From positions 434,001 through 498,000 of the forward strand of contig JACKCF010000001.1 in NCBI GenBank assembly GCA_020634165.1: a stretch of 64,000 nt of DNA, written 5' to 3'. Under the pieces are notes generated by a model, which was not told where the DNA came from, did no database searches, and saw only the letters and a list, made by a program, of their open reading frames with translations. Numbering within the stretch: the first letter of the stretch is position 1; each line of letters begins with the position of its first letter. Of this stretch, positions 1 to 8,449 are shown piece after piece. Both the position numbers and the translations under genes were made by a program. The stretch comes from Anaerolineaceae bacterium (GTDB lineage: Bacteria; Chloroflexota; Anaerolineae; Aggregatilineales; Phototrophicaceae).

Positions 1-233
1 AACCCATACGCTTCCACAATCGCTTGCGGCGGACAGCCATAGGCTAACAACGTCACCACCACCGTGAATATTTCTGGTTTCTTTAGGTGGTAGTAGGCAC
101 TCCCATATGTCTCGCTAAATGTCCCCTGACAGCTTTTACACCGATAGCGTTTTTCCTGGCGACTATGGATGCTAATGTGTCCATCCTTGCCACTTGTGCC
201 ACATCTTGGACATAATTGTTCTTGAGGGTTCAT
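1..233 (-). CDS. Transposase, N-terminal part (cut by window edge)
   Basis: Reading the minus strand from an ATG at 233 gives 77 codons open to the window edge, beginning MNPQEQLCPRCG. It has two CxxC pairs (CPRC near residue 8 and CKSC near residue 32), i.e. a zinc ribbon, followed by a helical segment that resembles the helix-turn-helix of IS1/IS1595-like transposases (CPPQAIVEAYG). The gene is too short in this window to assign the IS family. An AAGAGAAAG stretch lies just upstream as a possible ribosome site. The IS end should lie between 234 and about 400, but I could not fix a terminal inverted repeat without the other end. The catalytic part is outside the window. Confidence 0.75.
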   Translation of the reverse strand, partial: MNPQEQLCPRCGTSGKDGHISIHSRQEKRYRCKSCQGTFSETYGSAYYHLKKPEIFTVVVTLLAYGCPPQAIVEAYG

Positions 234-402
234 GTACCATTTCTTTCTCTTGGTCGAGATGAAATTGTTACTAGAACCCTTCCTTATTTGCAAATCACGC
301 TATCTCGTACACCTACCAGCATGCTGTGCCCGCTCAGTGTATTTGGGGACAAATATAAAAACCCTTTCAGGGGTTCGGGGGTGTAAAACTAACAACCCAA
401 AA

Positions 403-1098
403 CTACCGCTTCATCGGCTCCGCAAGGGGCATTTCGTTGGTTTCTGCCAGATATTCCAGGCCCTCGCGGTCGGCGATATACACCTGACGGCCATCTTTGC
501 GCAGCAGATTGGCATTGAGCAGGGCACGCAGGGCGCGGCCCACGACTTCGCGCGTGGTCCCCAGAATGCTGGCAATCTCTTCCTGGGTGAGGGTGGTTGG
601 TGCTTCGCAGATCGTATCGGCGTAGGTGCTCTCATACAGGAACAGCTTGGCCAGCCGGGATGGAATCGTGCGGAAGGTCATGTCTTCCAGACGTTCGATG
701 TATTTGCGGTTGACCAGTGCTAATGCCTGAACGTAGTTCTGCAGCAGGTCGCGCTCGGTGGCCAGTAATTCCATGAGTTGTTCATGGCCAATGCGCATGA
801 CCACCGCAGCCGTCACCGCGACAGCGTTATAGGGGTTTACGCCGCCATCGACGGCACAAACTTCGTTGAAAGTGGTGGGTGGGCGCAGCAGGCTGAGGGT
901 ATGCGTCCGGCCTTCCGGGCTGATGCGATAAATGCGCACCATACCATCGACTACCACGTGTAATCCGGCGCAAGCCTCCCCTTCGTTGAAGATCGTCGCT
1001 CCGGCCTGGTAGGTGTGACGATGGGCCGCATCGGATATGCGGTGGCTGACTTCTGGCCCAATGCCGACAAAACAGGGCACACTGGCCCAATCAATCAT
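403..1098 (-). CDS. Crp/Fnr family transcriptional regulator
   Basis: 231 residues, the usual length for the family. Residues about 5-120 form a cyclic-nucleotide-binding-type beta barrel (GATIFNEGEACAG, HVVVDGMVRIY), followed by a long dimer helix and a C-terminal winged helix. Its recognition region, TLTQEEIASILGTTREVVGR, lies at about 169-188. Cysteines occur at positions such as 9, 43, 81 and 164 but do not form the N-terminal cluster of FNR, so an iron-sulfur oxygen sensor is not indicated. The bound ligand and targets are unknown. The gene is monocistronic, with the transposase fragment downstream and a 118-bp gap upstream. The start has only a weak ribosome site. Confidence 0.9.
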   Translation of the reverse strand: MIDWASVPCFVGIGPEVSHRISDAAHRHTYQAGATIFNEGEACAGLHVVVDGMVRIYRISPEGRTHTLSLLRPPTTFNEVCAVDGGVNPYNAVAVTAAVVMRIGHEQLMELLATERDLLQNYVQALALVNRKYIERLEDMTFRTIPSRLAKLFLYESTYADTICEAPTTLTQEEIASILGTTREVVGRALRALLNANLLRKDGRQVYIADREGLEYLAETNEMPLAEPMKR

Positions 1099-1216
1099 AG
1101 TGGTTACTCACGCAACTAGTATGGTGTCATTATAGAGAAAATCATGTGCCTGGGACTATAACGCAGGACCCGCCGGAATGGTATGCCAATATCGAACGGA
1201 ATGCGAAAAGCAGGGC

Positions 1217-1948
1217 TTAACTGGTGCTCCACCGCTCGATGAGCCACTCGGCGTTGGGCAGTCCGACGTCGCGCATTTGCTGGTGATAGGACTTGGCATC
1301 GTATGGCAGCCGGAAGAACTGCACATTCACATCTTTCGAGCGATGCAGGTCTAGCAGGGCATATTCGGCATAAGACACCGGTCGATGACCTTCAGGGTCG
1401 GGTTCCCAGGCCAGCCCTACGCTACCCGGATTGATGATGGTCTTATCGCCCCAGCGGCGCAGCATCTGGGCATGGGTGTGGCCGCCGATATAGACATGTG
1501 CATCGAAGTCGCCCAGCATGTCTTTAAGCTGGCTATCTGGCGTGTCGATGGCGATGCCTTCGTCAAAGTTGCGCGGCGAACCGTGATAACACAGCACCCG
1601 CATCCCATATTCGTAAATGCTCAGATGAGGCGTAAAACCAGCGATATAAGCTTTGTCGTCGGCATTGAGCCGTTCGGCTGCCCATATACTGGTTTCATGA
1701 TAATACGCGCTGACACCATTGGGCTTATCGTACAGGCTGGTATTGAGGACGAAAGCATCCATGTTGCCCATAATGACCGGGCAGCTCAGGTCACGAATGC
1801 GATGCAGTGCTTCCTGAGGACGGGCGCCGTTAGCGGCGACATCGCCCAGGCATACAATTTGATCTGGTGCATAACCGCTTAAATGTGCCAGCACTTTTTC
1901 CAGTGCCAGCACATTGCCATGCACATCGCTCAGTATTGCCAGTCTCAT
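1217..1948 (-). CDS. Metallophosphoesterase (calcineurin-like)
   Basis: 243 residues with the complete dimetal phosphoesterase motif set: DVHGN at 8-12, GDVAANG at 35-41, GNMD at 61-64, a histidine in YHGSPR near 122, GGHTH at 155-159 and NPGSVG at 173-178. This pattern places it in the YfcE/DR1281-like group of cytosolic phosphodiesterases. The natural substrate is not predictable. Its ATG follows directly after the TAG of the upstream membrane protein (no spacer), so the two genes are probably translated from one mRNA by coupling. Confidence 0.9.
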   Translation of the reverse strand: MRLAILSDVHGNVLALEKVLAHLSGYAPDQIVCLGDVAANGARPQEALHRIRDLSCPVIMGNMDAFVLNTSLYDKPNGVSAYYHETSIWAAERLNADDKAYIAGFTPHLSIYEYGMRVLCYHGSPRNFDEGIAIDTPDSQLKDMLGDFDAHVYIGGHTHAQMLRRWGDKTIINPGSVGLAWEPDPEGHRPVSYAEYALLDLHRSKDVNVQFFRLPYDAKSYHQQMRDVGLPNAEWLIERWSTS

Positions 1949-2362
1949 CTAGATCAAAGAGGCCATCACTACTAGTGCTACCATCAGCACAGCCGCTAAC
2001 AGGAACATATTGCGCAGATCGCGCAGCACAAAACCGTATTCGGCTTGCAGGTCTTCATTAGTCGGGAAGATGGTCGGATGCCGCAAGGCGTCTTCCACCA
2101 TGTAAGTTTCCGGTTCTGAACGCCGCTTTTTGCGTCCTTCAATCTGGACGCCGGATGCCGCGCGCGACCGGGCACGGCGGGCAGGTCGCGTATCTTTTGG
2201 CTTGTTGGGTGTCTTGGGGGCGGCTTCTGCCTTGGCTTCCTTGACCTCTTCGACGACTTCTTCAGTCGGTTTTTCCACAGGCAGTCCGGCTTGCTGACGA
2301 GCGCGGTCGAGTGTGGCCTGTGGAATATTCGGGGCACTGCTCTTCTTGCGACGCTTTGACAT
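1949..2362 (-). CDS. Hypothetical charged protein with C-terminal membrane anchor
   Basis: 137 residues with no recognised domain. The first ~100 residues are very polar, rich in Lys, Arg, Glu and Pro, and probably disordered (KEAKAEAAPK, RRARSRAAS). The C-terminus ends in one hydrophobic helix, about 118-137 (NMFLLAAVLMVALVVMASLI), giving a tail-anchored arrangement. GAGG lies 9 bases upstream of the ATG. The stop codon abuts the start of the metallophosphoesterase, so the two form an operon. It could be an assembly or scaffold factor, but nothing in the sequence shows a function. Confidence 0.7.
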   Translation of the reverse strand: MSKRRKKSSAPNIPQATLDRARQQAGLPVEKPTEEVVEEVKEAKAEAAPKTPNKPKDTRPARRARSRAASGVQIEGRKKRRSEPETYMVEDALRHPTIFPTNEDLQAEYGFVLRDLRNMFLLAAVLMVALVVMASLI

Positions 2363-2467
2363 GTTCTAGAACCTCGGTCCGCGCCTCCGATAGTATTACG
2401 TCGGATTTGCGTTTAGTTATGGTTTGTAATTATAGCGTATTTCGGTCACAGATCAAAGAATTGGACA

Positions 2468-3538
2468 TTAAAAGTCCACGCGGTCCGCGTACACGATATA
2501 GCGCTGGGTATTCACCTGATAAGGATAGCAGGAAATCAGCGTGACCATAGGCTTACCTTGTGATTGCATCACATGCACATCATCCGGCGAGACGATGTCT
2601 GTGCCGCTCACGCGGTAGGTATGGATGCCCGTATTGGTCACGACTTCAAACTCATCGCCGACTTCCAGGTCATCGATATGACGGAAGATTTCGCCAAAGA
2701 TGTCGTTGTGTGCCGCCAGTACCAGATTGCCAGTATCGTCATCAGGTGTGATGCCGTTTGGCAACTGTCCAACACCCTGACGCAGCGCTTCCCAGTCCAC
2801 GCCCTGCACAATGGGCGCTTCAATGTTGATATCAGGAATGCGGATAAATTTGGCTGTTGCGGCGGTCGGCGCGGTGCGGACGAAATTCTGGGGCACATAA
2901 ACCTGATCGGCCACCAGATATTCCAGACCTTCCGGCAATTCAGCGAAGTTGAACGAACTGTTGCCTTCGATTGGCGGGGTATGGCCACCCGGCAGCACCA
3001 AATCCGACATCAACTGGACCTGTGGCGTAGGTTCGATGGTCGGCATCGCGGCCCGCAGAATATCAGCCGCATCAGCCTGGACCTGTGCTGTTTCTGCTTG
3101 CAGATTGCCGATGCTCTGGGCCATCATCACCCCCAGGACAATCAGCGCCACAAAAGCAGCCACCTCGATCAGCATCGTGCTGCGGCTGACGAAGGTTCGC
3201 CAGATATGCTGATCAACATCATTTTTGCGCTTGGCGAATTCCGGCGGTTCCACCTCATCATCGAAGGCTGGTCTACCTGCTGTTACCTGCCGCGCTTCCG
3301 GTTGCAGTTCGATAGTTTGGGCAGGTAAGCCGTCTGGATCGCTGAAATCCATCTCATCCAGAATGGCTAACGGATCAGGTTGCTGCTGCGGTGGTGGTGT
3401 CGGCGGATTGGAGTCGATTAGGCGGCCTGCATCTTTCATGCGTTGCAGGCGCGTTTGCCGTTCCTGCCGCCGTTTGATCGCCAGGGCGCGCTCCAACTCG
3501 GCAACGGTCAACTGGTCGACGCTACGTTTATCGGCCAT
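2468..3538 (-). CDS. Sortase family protein with long cytoplasmic N-terminus
   Basis: 356 residues. Residues 1-118 are charged and proline-rich with a predicted helix. A single transmembrane segment spans about 122-141, and the C-terminal ~130 residues are a sortase fold. The catalytic triad is visible: His277 in LAAHND, Cys337 in LISCYPY and Arg346 in TQRY. This suits a class D/E-like transpeptidase that anchors proteins to the cell wall or crosslinks surface polymers. No LPXTG-type substrate, pilin or second sortase lies nearby, so the substrate must be encoded elsewhere. The ~120-residue cytoplasmic tail is longer than in typical class D sortases. Class assignment is an inference. Confidence 0.85.
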   Translation of the reverse strand: MADKRSVDQLTVAELERALAIKRRQERQTRLQRMKDAGRLIDSNPPTPPPQQQPDPLAILDEMDFSDPDGLPAQTIELQPEARQVTAGRPAFDDEVEPPEFAKRKNDVDQHIWRTFVSRSTMLIEVAAFVALIVLGVMMAQSIGNLQAETAQVQADAADILRAAMPTIEPTPQVQLMSDLVLPGGHTPPIEGNSSFNFAELPEGLEYLVADQVYVPQNFVRTAPTAATAKFIRIPDINIEAPIVQGVDWEALRQGVGQLPNGITPDDDTGNLVLAAHNDIFGEIFRHIDDLEVGDEFEVVTNTGIHTYRVSGTDIVSPDDVHVMQSQGKPMVTLISCYPYQVNTQRYIVYADRVDF

Positions 3539-3726
3539 AAGTCTCTGACTAACTCAAAACAACACATACGATTAGCTTGACGAAAAAGGTAAAGGAATGA
3601 ACCTCACTCGCATTATACAACCGCCATGAGAGGGTGCAATATCATAAGCTGGCTGATTCTCTTTGTGCCGATTGCTCAAGACTGGGTATGATTAGGGGCA
3701 TTATCAGCCATTCAGAGGACCCCATA

Positions 3727-4137
3727 ATGAGCGCACTTGTTCCTGATAGTCATCGTGATTTGCTGGAAGGGCCAATTATTGTCTCGCTGGCGACGCGCAT
3801 GCCGGATGATACCATCCAGGTGACGCCTGTCTGGTGCAGCTACGATGGTACCTACATCGTCGTGAATGCCACTCGTGGCCGTCAAAAGCATAGGAACATG
3901 GTTGAGCGGCCAAATGTGACCATCATGGCCTTCGACCCGCAAAACCAGTTCCGTTTCATTGAAGTACGCGGCATTGTCGAACACATCACGCCAGAAGGCG
4001 GCGGCGAATCCATGAACGAACTGGCGCTGCTCTATACGGGCAAACCCAAACGCTATGGCATAGAAGCCCCACCGCGTGAAGTCGATGAGCGTGTGCTCTA
4101 CTACATCAAACCAGAGCGCGTCAACACCGCCGGTTAA
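3727..4137 (+). CDS. PPOX-class (F420/FMN) oxidoreductase, split-barrel
   Basis: 136 residues from the ATG at 3727, chosen because AGAGGA lies just upstream; the longer reading frame has no ribosome site. The protein matches pyridoxamine-phosphate-oxidase-like split barrels of the F420-dependent group: GPIIVSLATRMPDDTIQVTP, then VWCSYDG, NATRGRQKHRNM (cofactor phosphate contact) and a C-terminal beta strand pair. Such proteins reduce flavin, F420-coupled or tetrapyrrole-like substrates in the cytosol. The next gene is a luciferase-like oxidoreductase, another F420/FMN family, in the same direction. The cofactor itself cannot be decided from sequence alone. Confidence 0.8.
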   Translation: MSALVPDSHRDLLEGPIIVSLATRMPDDTIQVTPVWCSYDGTYIVVNATRGRQKHRNMVERPNVTIMAFDPQNQFRFIEVRGIVEHITPEGGGESMNELALLYTGKPKRYGIEAPPREVDERVLYYIKPERVNTAG

Positions 4138-4173
4138 AGGTCTCTACAAAATAGAACCTCCTCATAGATTCAT

Positions 4174-4198
4174 CTTATGACAACATAAGAGCTGTTTT
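4174..4198 (+). terminator. Weak hairpin plus T-run after the PPOX gene
   Basis: CTTATG/CATAAG six-base stem with a four-base loop, followed by AGCTGTTTT. The stem is A/T rich and weak, so termination may be partial. Confidence 0.35.
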
Positions 4199-4260
4199 CG
4201 CCTGCGTTGCACTACGGTACACTCGTTTTCCCTGCCAGATGGAGAGAAAGAGCGAATACC

Positions 4261-5142
4261 ATGCAGCATGAGATGCGATTCGGCATATACATGCCCAATT
4301 TCGGCTACTTTGGCGACGCACGTACCATCGCCAATCTTGCGCGGGATGCCGAGCAAGCGGGATGGGATGGTTTCTTCATGTGGGATCATATTATCCTCGG
4401 CCCCTGGGTGGGCACGGGGCTGTCTTATGTCGATCCCTGGGTTGCCCTGTCCGCTGCCGCCATGCAGACCGAGCGCATTCAGCTTGGCGCCCTGATTACA
4501 CCGCTGCCACGCCGCCGTCCCTGGAAGGTTGCACGAGAAACGGTCAGTCTTGATCGGCTCTCAGACGGACGGTTGATCTTTGGTGTAGGCATCGGCATCG
4601 GGCCGGATGAATGGGATAATTTGGGGGAGGAGACCGACCTCAAAATACGTGGTGCTATGCTGGATGAAGGGCTTGATGTTTTGACGGGCCTCTGGACGGG
4701 TGAACCGTTCAGCCATGATGGCCAGTTTTATCATGTGGCTGAATCGACGTTTCTCCCTAAGCCAACTCAGCAGCCGCGTATTCCGGTCTGGGTGGCCGCC
4801 TTCTCTATGAACAAAGCGCCGCTGCGCCGTGCGGCTCGTTGGGATGGCCTCTTCCCGCTGGCTACGGATGATAGCAAAGAATTCGAGCAGCTCCGCTGGA
4901 TGGTGGACTATACATTAGAGCAGCGCACCAGCAGCGATCCCTTTGATATTGTCTACATCGGTCAGTCAAAAATCAGCGACAATCCAACCGTAGCCGCTGA
5001 CATTGCTGGCCAGATTCAGGACATCGGCTTCACCTGGTGGCTGGAGAATTTGTCTACCCGCCGTGAAGGCGCAGAACACGCGCATGAATGGACATACGAG
5101 CGCCTCCATGAGCGTGTCATGCAAGGCCCGCCGAAGTTGTAG
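4261..5142 (+). CDS. LLM-class flavin/F420-dependent oxidoreductase
   Basis: 293 residues from the ATG at 4261, preceded by GGAGAGAAAG. The protein begins with the luciferase-like TIM-barrel opening (RFGIYMPNFG), and continues with the bulge WDGFFMWDH, QLGALITPLPRRRPWKVARE and the family block LSDGRLIFGVGIG. These are the usual signatures of bacterial-luciferase-family monooxygenases and F420-dependent reductases. The length is slightly short but complete. It is monocistronic or loosely linked to the PPOX gene upstream. Substrate unknown. The upstream in-frame ATG at 4207 would add 18 residues of no family similarity. Confidence 0.85.
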   Translation: MQHEMRFGIYMPNFGYFGDARTIANLARDAEQAGWDGFFMWDHIILGPWVGTGLSYVDPWVALSAAAMQTERIQLGALITPLPRRRPWKVARETVSLDRLSDGRLIFGVGIGIGPDEWDNLGEETDLKIRGAMLDEGLDVLTGLWTGEPFSHDGQFYHVAESTFLPKPTQQPRIPVWVAAFSMNKAPLRRAARWDGLFPLATDDSKEFEQLRWMVDYTLEQRTSSDPFDIVYIGQSKISDNPTVAADIAGQIQDIGFTWWLENLSTRREGAEHAHEWTYERLHERVMQGPPKL

Positions 5143-5151
5143 AATGATTCG

Positions 5152-5188
5152 CCTGCCGAGTTGGATGTGTCAGCATGGATTCGGCAGG
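5152..5188. repeat. Inverted repeat downstream of the LLM gene
   Basis: CCTGCCGA at 5152-5159 pairs perfectly with TCGGCAGG at 5181-5188 across a 21-base loop. No T-run follows on either strand, so it may be a weak terminator or an mRNA end structure. Confidence 0.4.
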
Positions 5189-5355
5189 TAGACACATCTT
5201 GTACAAAATATGACATTTGTGTAAAAATACCTGCCTTGTGGATGGTAGCCTCTGTAAAAATGCCTTATTAAAAAGCAACCCGTCTCCTGTTACACTGAAG
5301 TTACAATTTTGAACGAACTGTACTGATCGCTGTACCGCAAGAGGAACAACCATCC

Positions 5356-6360
5356 ATGGAAATCTGCGTGATCGAGGGCGACGGCATTGGCAAGGAAGTC
5401 ATTCCTGCTGCGGCTGAGGTTCTCAAAAGCCTAATCCCTAATCTGTCCATCCGCCATGCGCAGGCTGGATGGGATACTTTTACAGAAACTGGCGAGGCCC
5501 TGCCGGAAGAAGCTGTCGCGGCTTCAAAAAAGGCCGGTGCTGTGCTGTTCGGCGCCTGTAGTTCGCCTTCCTATCCGGTAGAAGGCTACTCATCGCCGAT
5601 TGTGCGCCTGCGCCGTATCCTGAACACCCATGCCAATCTGCGCCCGACGACCTATCTGCCGATCCCGACGGCTCGCGAAGGCGTCAACTTGCTGGTCGTC
5701 CGTGAAAATACGGAAGATGTCTACGGCGGTCAGGAAGATGTCACCGAAGGCGGCGACCGCACAACGGCCTATAAGGTCATCACACGGCAGGCGACTGAGC
5801 GCGTGGCCCATACGGCCTTCCGGCTGGCGCAGCAGGCCCATCGTGAACGTGTGACCGTTGTTCATAAGGCCAACGTCCTGCCGCAGACCGATGGCCTGTT
5901 CCGGCGTGTGGCCATGGAAGTCGCCGAGCAGTACCCCGATATCGAGGTTGATGAACTGCTGGTCGATACCGCTGCCTACTGGATGGTCAAAGAGCCGACC
6001 CGTTTCGATATTATCCTGACGCCCAACCAGTATGGCGATATTCTGTCAGATATGGCCGCTGCCTGGGGTGGTGGTCTTGGTGTAGCTCCAGCACTCAACC
6101 TGGGTGAAGGCGTCGCCATCGCTGAGCCAGTTCACGGCTCTGCGCCCGATATTGCCGGACGTGGTATCGCCAATCCGACTGCGGCCATCCTGAGTGTGGC
6201 TATGCTGGTGCGTTACTACTGGGGCATGAACGAAGAAGCCGAGCGCATCGAGCAGTCCGTCTATCAGACGCTCAATGATGGCAACTATACCGCCGATATG
6301 CGCTCCGAAGGCTACATCACGACCGAGAAATTCACCCGCACAGTCATCAACAATTTGTAG
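5356..6360 (+). CDS. NAD-dependent isocitrate/homoisocitrate dehydrogenase family
   Basis: 334 residues, the same length as Thermus homoisocitrate dehydrogenase. Family blocks are in order: EGDGIGKEV, a substrate-recognition helix LRRILNTHANLRP, VRENTEDVYGG, HKANVLPQTDG, DIILTPNQYGDILSD, EPVHGSAPDIAG and NPTAAILS. These beta-decarboxylating dehydrogenases oxidise isocitrate, homoisocitrate or 3-isopropylmalate with Mg and NAD(P). The double arginine in the recognition helix favours a tricarboxylic substrate over isopropylmalate. No leucine or lysine pathway genes lie nearby, so TCA-cycle isocitrate is as plausible as homoisocitrate. AAGAGGAAC lies upstream of the start. Confidence 0.85.
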   Translation: MEICVIEGDGIGKEVIPAAAEVLKSLIPNLSIRHAQAGWDTFTETGEALPEEAVAASKKAGAVLFGACSSPSYPVEGYSSPIVRLRRILNTHANLRPTTYLPIPTAREGVNLLVVRENTEDVYGGQEDVTEGGDRTTAYKVITRQATERVAHTAFRLAQQAHRERVTVVHKANVLPQTDGLFRRVAMEVAEQYPDIEVDELLVDTAAYWMVKEPTRFDIILTPNQYGDILSDMAAAWGGGLGVAPALNLGEGVAIAEPVHGSAPDIAGRGIANPTAAILSVAMLVRYYWGMNEEAERIEQSVYQTLNDGNYTADMRSEGYITTEKFTRTVINNL

Positions 6361-6374
6361 CCGAACCTGTCTCA

Positions 6375-6410
6375 GAAAAAAAACAGGCGTCCATGTGGAT
6401 GCCTGTTTTT
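6375..6410. terminator. Bidirectional intrinsic terminator
   Basis: A 13-base stem (6381-6393 with 6396-6408) around a two-base loop is bordered by an A-run on the left and a T-run on the right. It serves both the dehydrogenase on the plus strand and the convergent membrane protein on the minus strand. Confidence 0.85.
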
Positions 6411-6428
6411 ATTTGTGGCATTTTGCTT

Positions 6429-7250
6429 TTACGAACTGCTGCGGCGCTGGGCCTCTTCCTCTTCCTGATAAGAGAGCAAATCATCCAGCGACATCTTCGG
6501 CAGTTGATTTTCCGCCATGACAGCTCGCAGTTCCGTGTTGATTTCACCGTCTTCGCCGATATGGCGGCTGATGTCGGAACTGGTCGCCTCTGAAAATTGG
6601 AATTCATGCACAGCCAGCACCACATCATCGGCACTCACGCGCATCTGCCAGCGGCCATCGAAGTTGGTTTCATCATGGATCGGCAGGCGGGCAGCCGGCG
6701 TGATGAAATTGCGGCCTCGCTCCAGATTATGTGCCTCTTCTTTGGAAAAGAGCACATTGCCTTTGATGTCTGTAACCTCAAATTTGACGCGGCCCACAGC
6801 TTTTTCTGGCAGCCGTAGCTGCACGAAGGGCTGAATGTAGTCGATGTCATCCGGCAGCGACCAAGTGCGGAAGACAGTCGGCGCTTCCTGCCCTCGGAAG
6901 GCCATCACACCAATATCGACTGCCAATACTTGAACCGTATCGGGGTCTAATCCCGCTCGGCTCACAGCTTCCAACGCATGGCGATAGATCGGTTCACTCT
7001 GGGCCTGGCGGTGCTCGCGGCTTTCCAGTTCTTCAAATTCGCGCTCGCGTTCCAGGTCATAGTCATCTTCATATTCATAATTGCCGATGGCCTGGTTAAG
7101 CTGGTTGTTATCGAACTGGCGCACCAAAAACAGCAAGCCGATCAGGATCATCACGACCAGACCGGCACTTTCCGCGAGTGCGACCGCACCCAGCATCAGC
7201 AGGATGAAGGCCAACAGCAGTGTATTTCGATTGTTGGAATCCATGTTCAT
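6429..7250 (-). CDS. Membrane-anchored protein, paralogue of the upstream gene
   Basis: 273 residues with no named family recognised. Two hydrophobic helices lie near the N-terminus (about 9-25 and 29-45), followed by an acidic/charged linker (EYEDDYDLERERE). A soluble beta-rich domain then covers about 85-225, and the tail is polar. The soluble part aligns with the neighbouring product of 7257-8087: RVKFEVTDIKGN against RIRFEICNQFGE, and WQMRVSADDVVLAVHEFQF against WDLRVYIDGNLAAIQNFSL. The genes are six bases apart, so they are an operon of tandem duplicates. The partnership suggests a heteromeric membrane complex, but that is inference. Confidence 0.75.
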   Translation of the reverse strand: MNMDSNNRNTLLLAFILLMLGAVALAESAGLVVMILIGLLFLVRQFDNNQLNQAIGNYEYEDDYDLEREREFEELESREHRQAQSEPIYRHALEAVSRAGLDPDTVQVLAVDIGVMAFRGQEAPTVFRTWSLPDDIDYIQPFVQLRLPEKAVGRVKFEVTDIKGNVLFSKEEAHNLERGRNFITPAARLPIHDETNFDGRWQMRVSADDVVLAVHEFQFSEATSSDISRHIGEDGEINTELRAVMAENQLPKMSLDDLLSYQEEEEAQRRSSS

Positions 7251-7256
7251 ATACGC

Positions 7257-8087
7257 TTATCTCCGGCGACGGGTTCGGCTGCTGGCAGGGCTGGTTGTGC
7301 GTTCCCGTGAGGTCTGGGCGCTGCGCTGGCTGCCATCATTTTGCAATAGCTCTTGCAGGCGCAGCGGAACTTCTTCCGGTTCTTCGTCGATCACCTGATA
7401 ATTGCTTGCATCATACTCCGAGGAAAGACGTCGATTGCGTTCATTGATCGAAGGGGCTAGGCTGAAGTTCTGGATAGCAGCCAGGTTCCCATCAATATAC
7501 ACGCGCAGGTCCCAATCACCCGCACCCTGGATATCGCTGTTACCCGCCAGCGGCAGATGATGATCCGCCATGATGCTCATTTCGCCTTCCCGCAGGAAGG
7601 AGCGCATCTCGTGGATGTACATTTCTTCGCCAAATTGGTTGCAGATTTCAAAGCGAATGCGTGCAGTCCGTTCGGCTTCTGCTGGGTCGACGTAGACTGT
7701 GATAAAAGGACGTACGCCGTCATCATCTTTAGACACGCTGCGCGTCCGGCGCATAGCCATGCCTTCGTAACTGCTCTGGATGGCAATCAGGCCCAGATCA
7801 AGCGTCATCAGATTATTGTTTACATAGCCGCCCAATGCTTTGGCGCGTTCAATGGCTTCTTTAGCCTGCGGGCTGATGCGCTGCCGGATGGGTGCCCGAC
7901 GGATGGCATCGATAATGGTTTCGCGCTCTGGCCCTAGCTCCACTGTAGAAGCGACCATCGCAATCGCAAAAATGCCGAGCAAAAGCGCCTGCACTGGCGG
8001 CGTGGATGCCCCAGCCAGTAAAGCAAAGGCAATAACCATCCCCAGTGCTGTCAGCCATGCCGTATTGCGTCTTTTCAAACGAATCAT
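7257..8087 (-). CDS. Membrane-anchored protein, first of a tandem paralogue pair
   Basis: 276 residues. Two hydrophobic stretches lie at about 11-27 and 31-48 (ALLLGIFAIAMVAS), followed by a soluble domain with paired beta strands and a basic, Ser/Arg-rich C-terminus ending RTRRRR. It shares its layout and several strand motifs with the downstream product at 6429-7250. No enzyme motif is visible. It is the first gene of the pair, and the promoter is expected in the 360-bp gap upstream. Confidence 0.75.
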   Translation of the reverse strand: MIRLKRRNTAWLTALGMVIAFALLAGASTPPVQALLLGIFAIAMVASTVELGPERETIIDAIRRAPIRQRISPQAKEAIERAKALGGYVNNNLMTLDLGLIAIQSSYEGMAMRRTRSVSKDDDGVRPFITVYVDPAEAERTARIRFEICNQFGEEMYIHEMRSFLREGEMSIMADHHLPLAGNSDIQGAGDWDLRVYIDGNLAAIQNFSLAPSINERNRRLSSEYDASNYQVIDEEPEEVPLRLQELLQNDGSQRSAQTSRERTTSPASSRTRRRR

Positions 8088-8449
8088 AGAGAACCTGGCA
8101 TCTTTTTCTGGTTGGTCCCATCATCCTATCATATGGGCTGGTTTGCTCGTAGATGGTGATGGGGCTATTTACGTTTCTGTCAGCTTATGAAGAGTGAAAC
8201 CGTCAATTTGCCTGGATCATTGCTATAGGCGCAGCCAGACGCAGACTGACAATCTCCCTGTGCAAAACTCACATTATCATTATATACGAGCTTTAATAGA
8301 TATGGTTCCAACCCTATCAGAAATGCATCAAAGCTGCATGAAAATTCGCTTATTCGTATGGGGTTAGCAGGCTTCTGGTAGGAATAGGCGCTCGCTCGGA
8401 CGCAAAAAGGGCACAGCTATGGCCATGCCCTTATGATATTTGCGTAAAT
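8088..8449. other. Non-coding gap
   Basis: 362 bases with no credible gene on either strand. The left part should hold the promoter of the minus-strand membrane-protein pair. The right end holds the terminator of the gene at 8450-8791. The middle is A/T-richer and shows no repeat I can name. Confidence 0.5.
8404..8432 (-). terminator. Intrinsic terminator of the small membrane protein gene
   Basis: On the minus strand AAGGGCA pairs with TGCCCTT and is followed by TTTTTGCG, a typical stem plus T-run 18 bases after the stop codon. Confidence 0.8.

Noticed and set aside
2564..3328. 254-codon plus-strand frame antisense to the sortase
   Set aside because: The sense product shows the complete sortase catalytic triad; this frame lacks a start site and homology.
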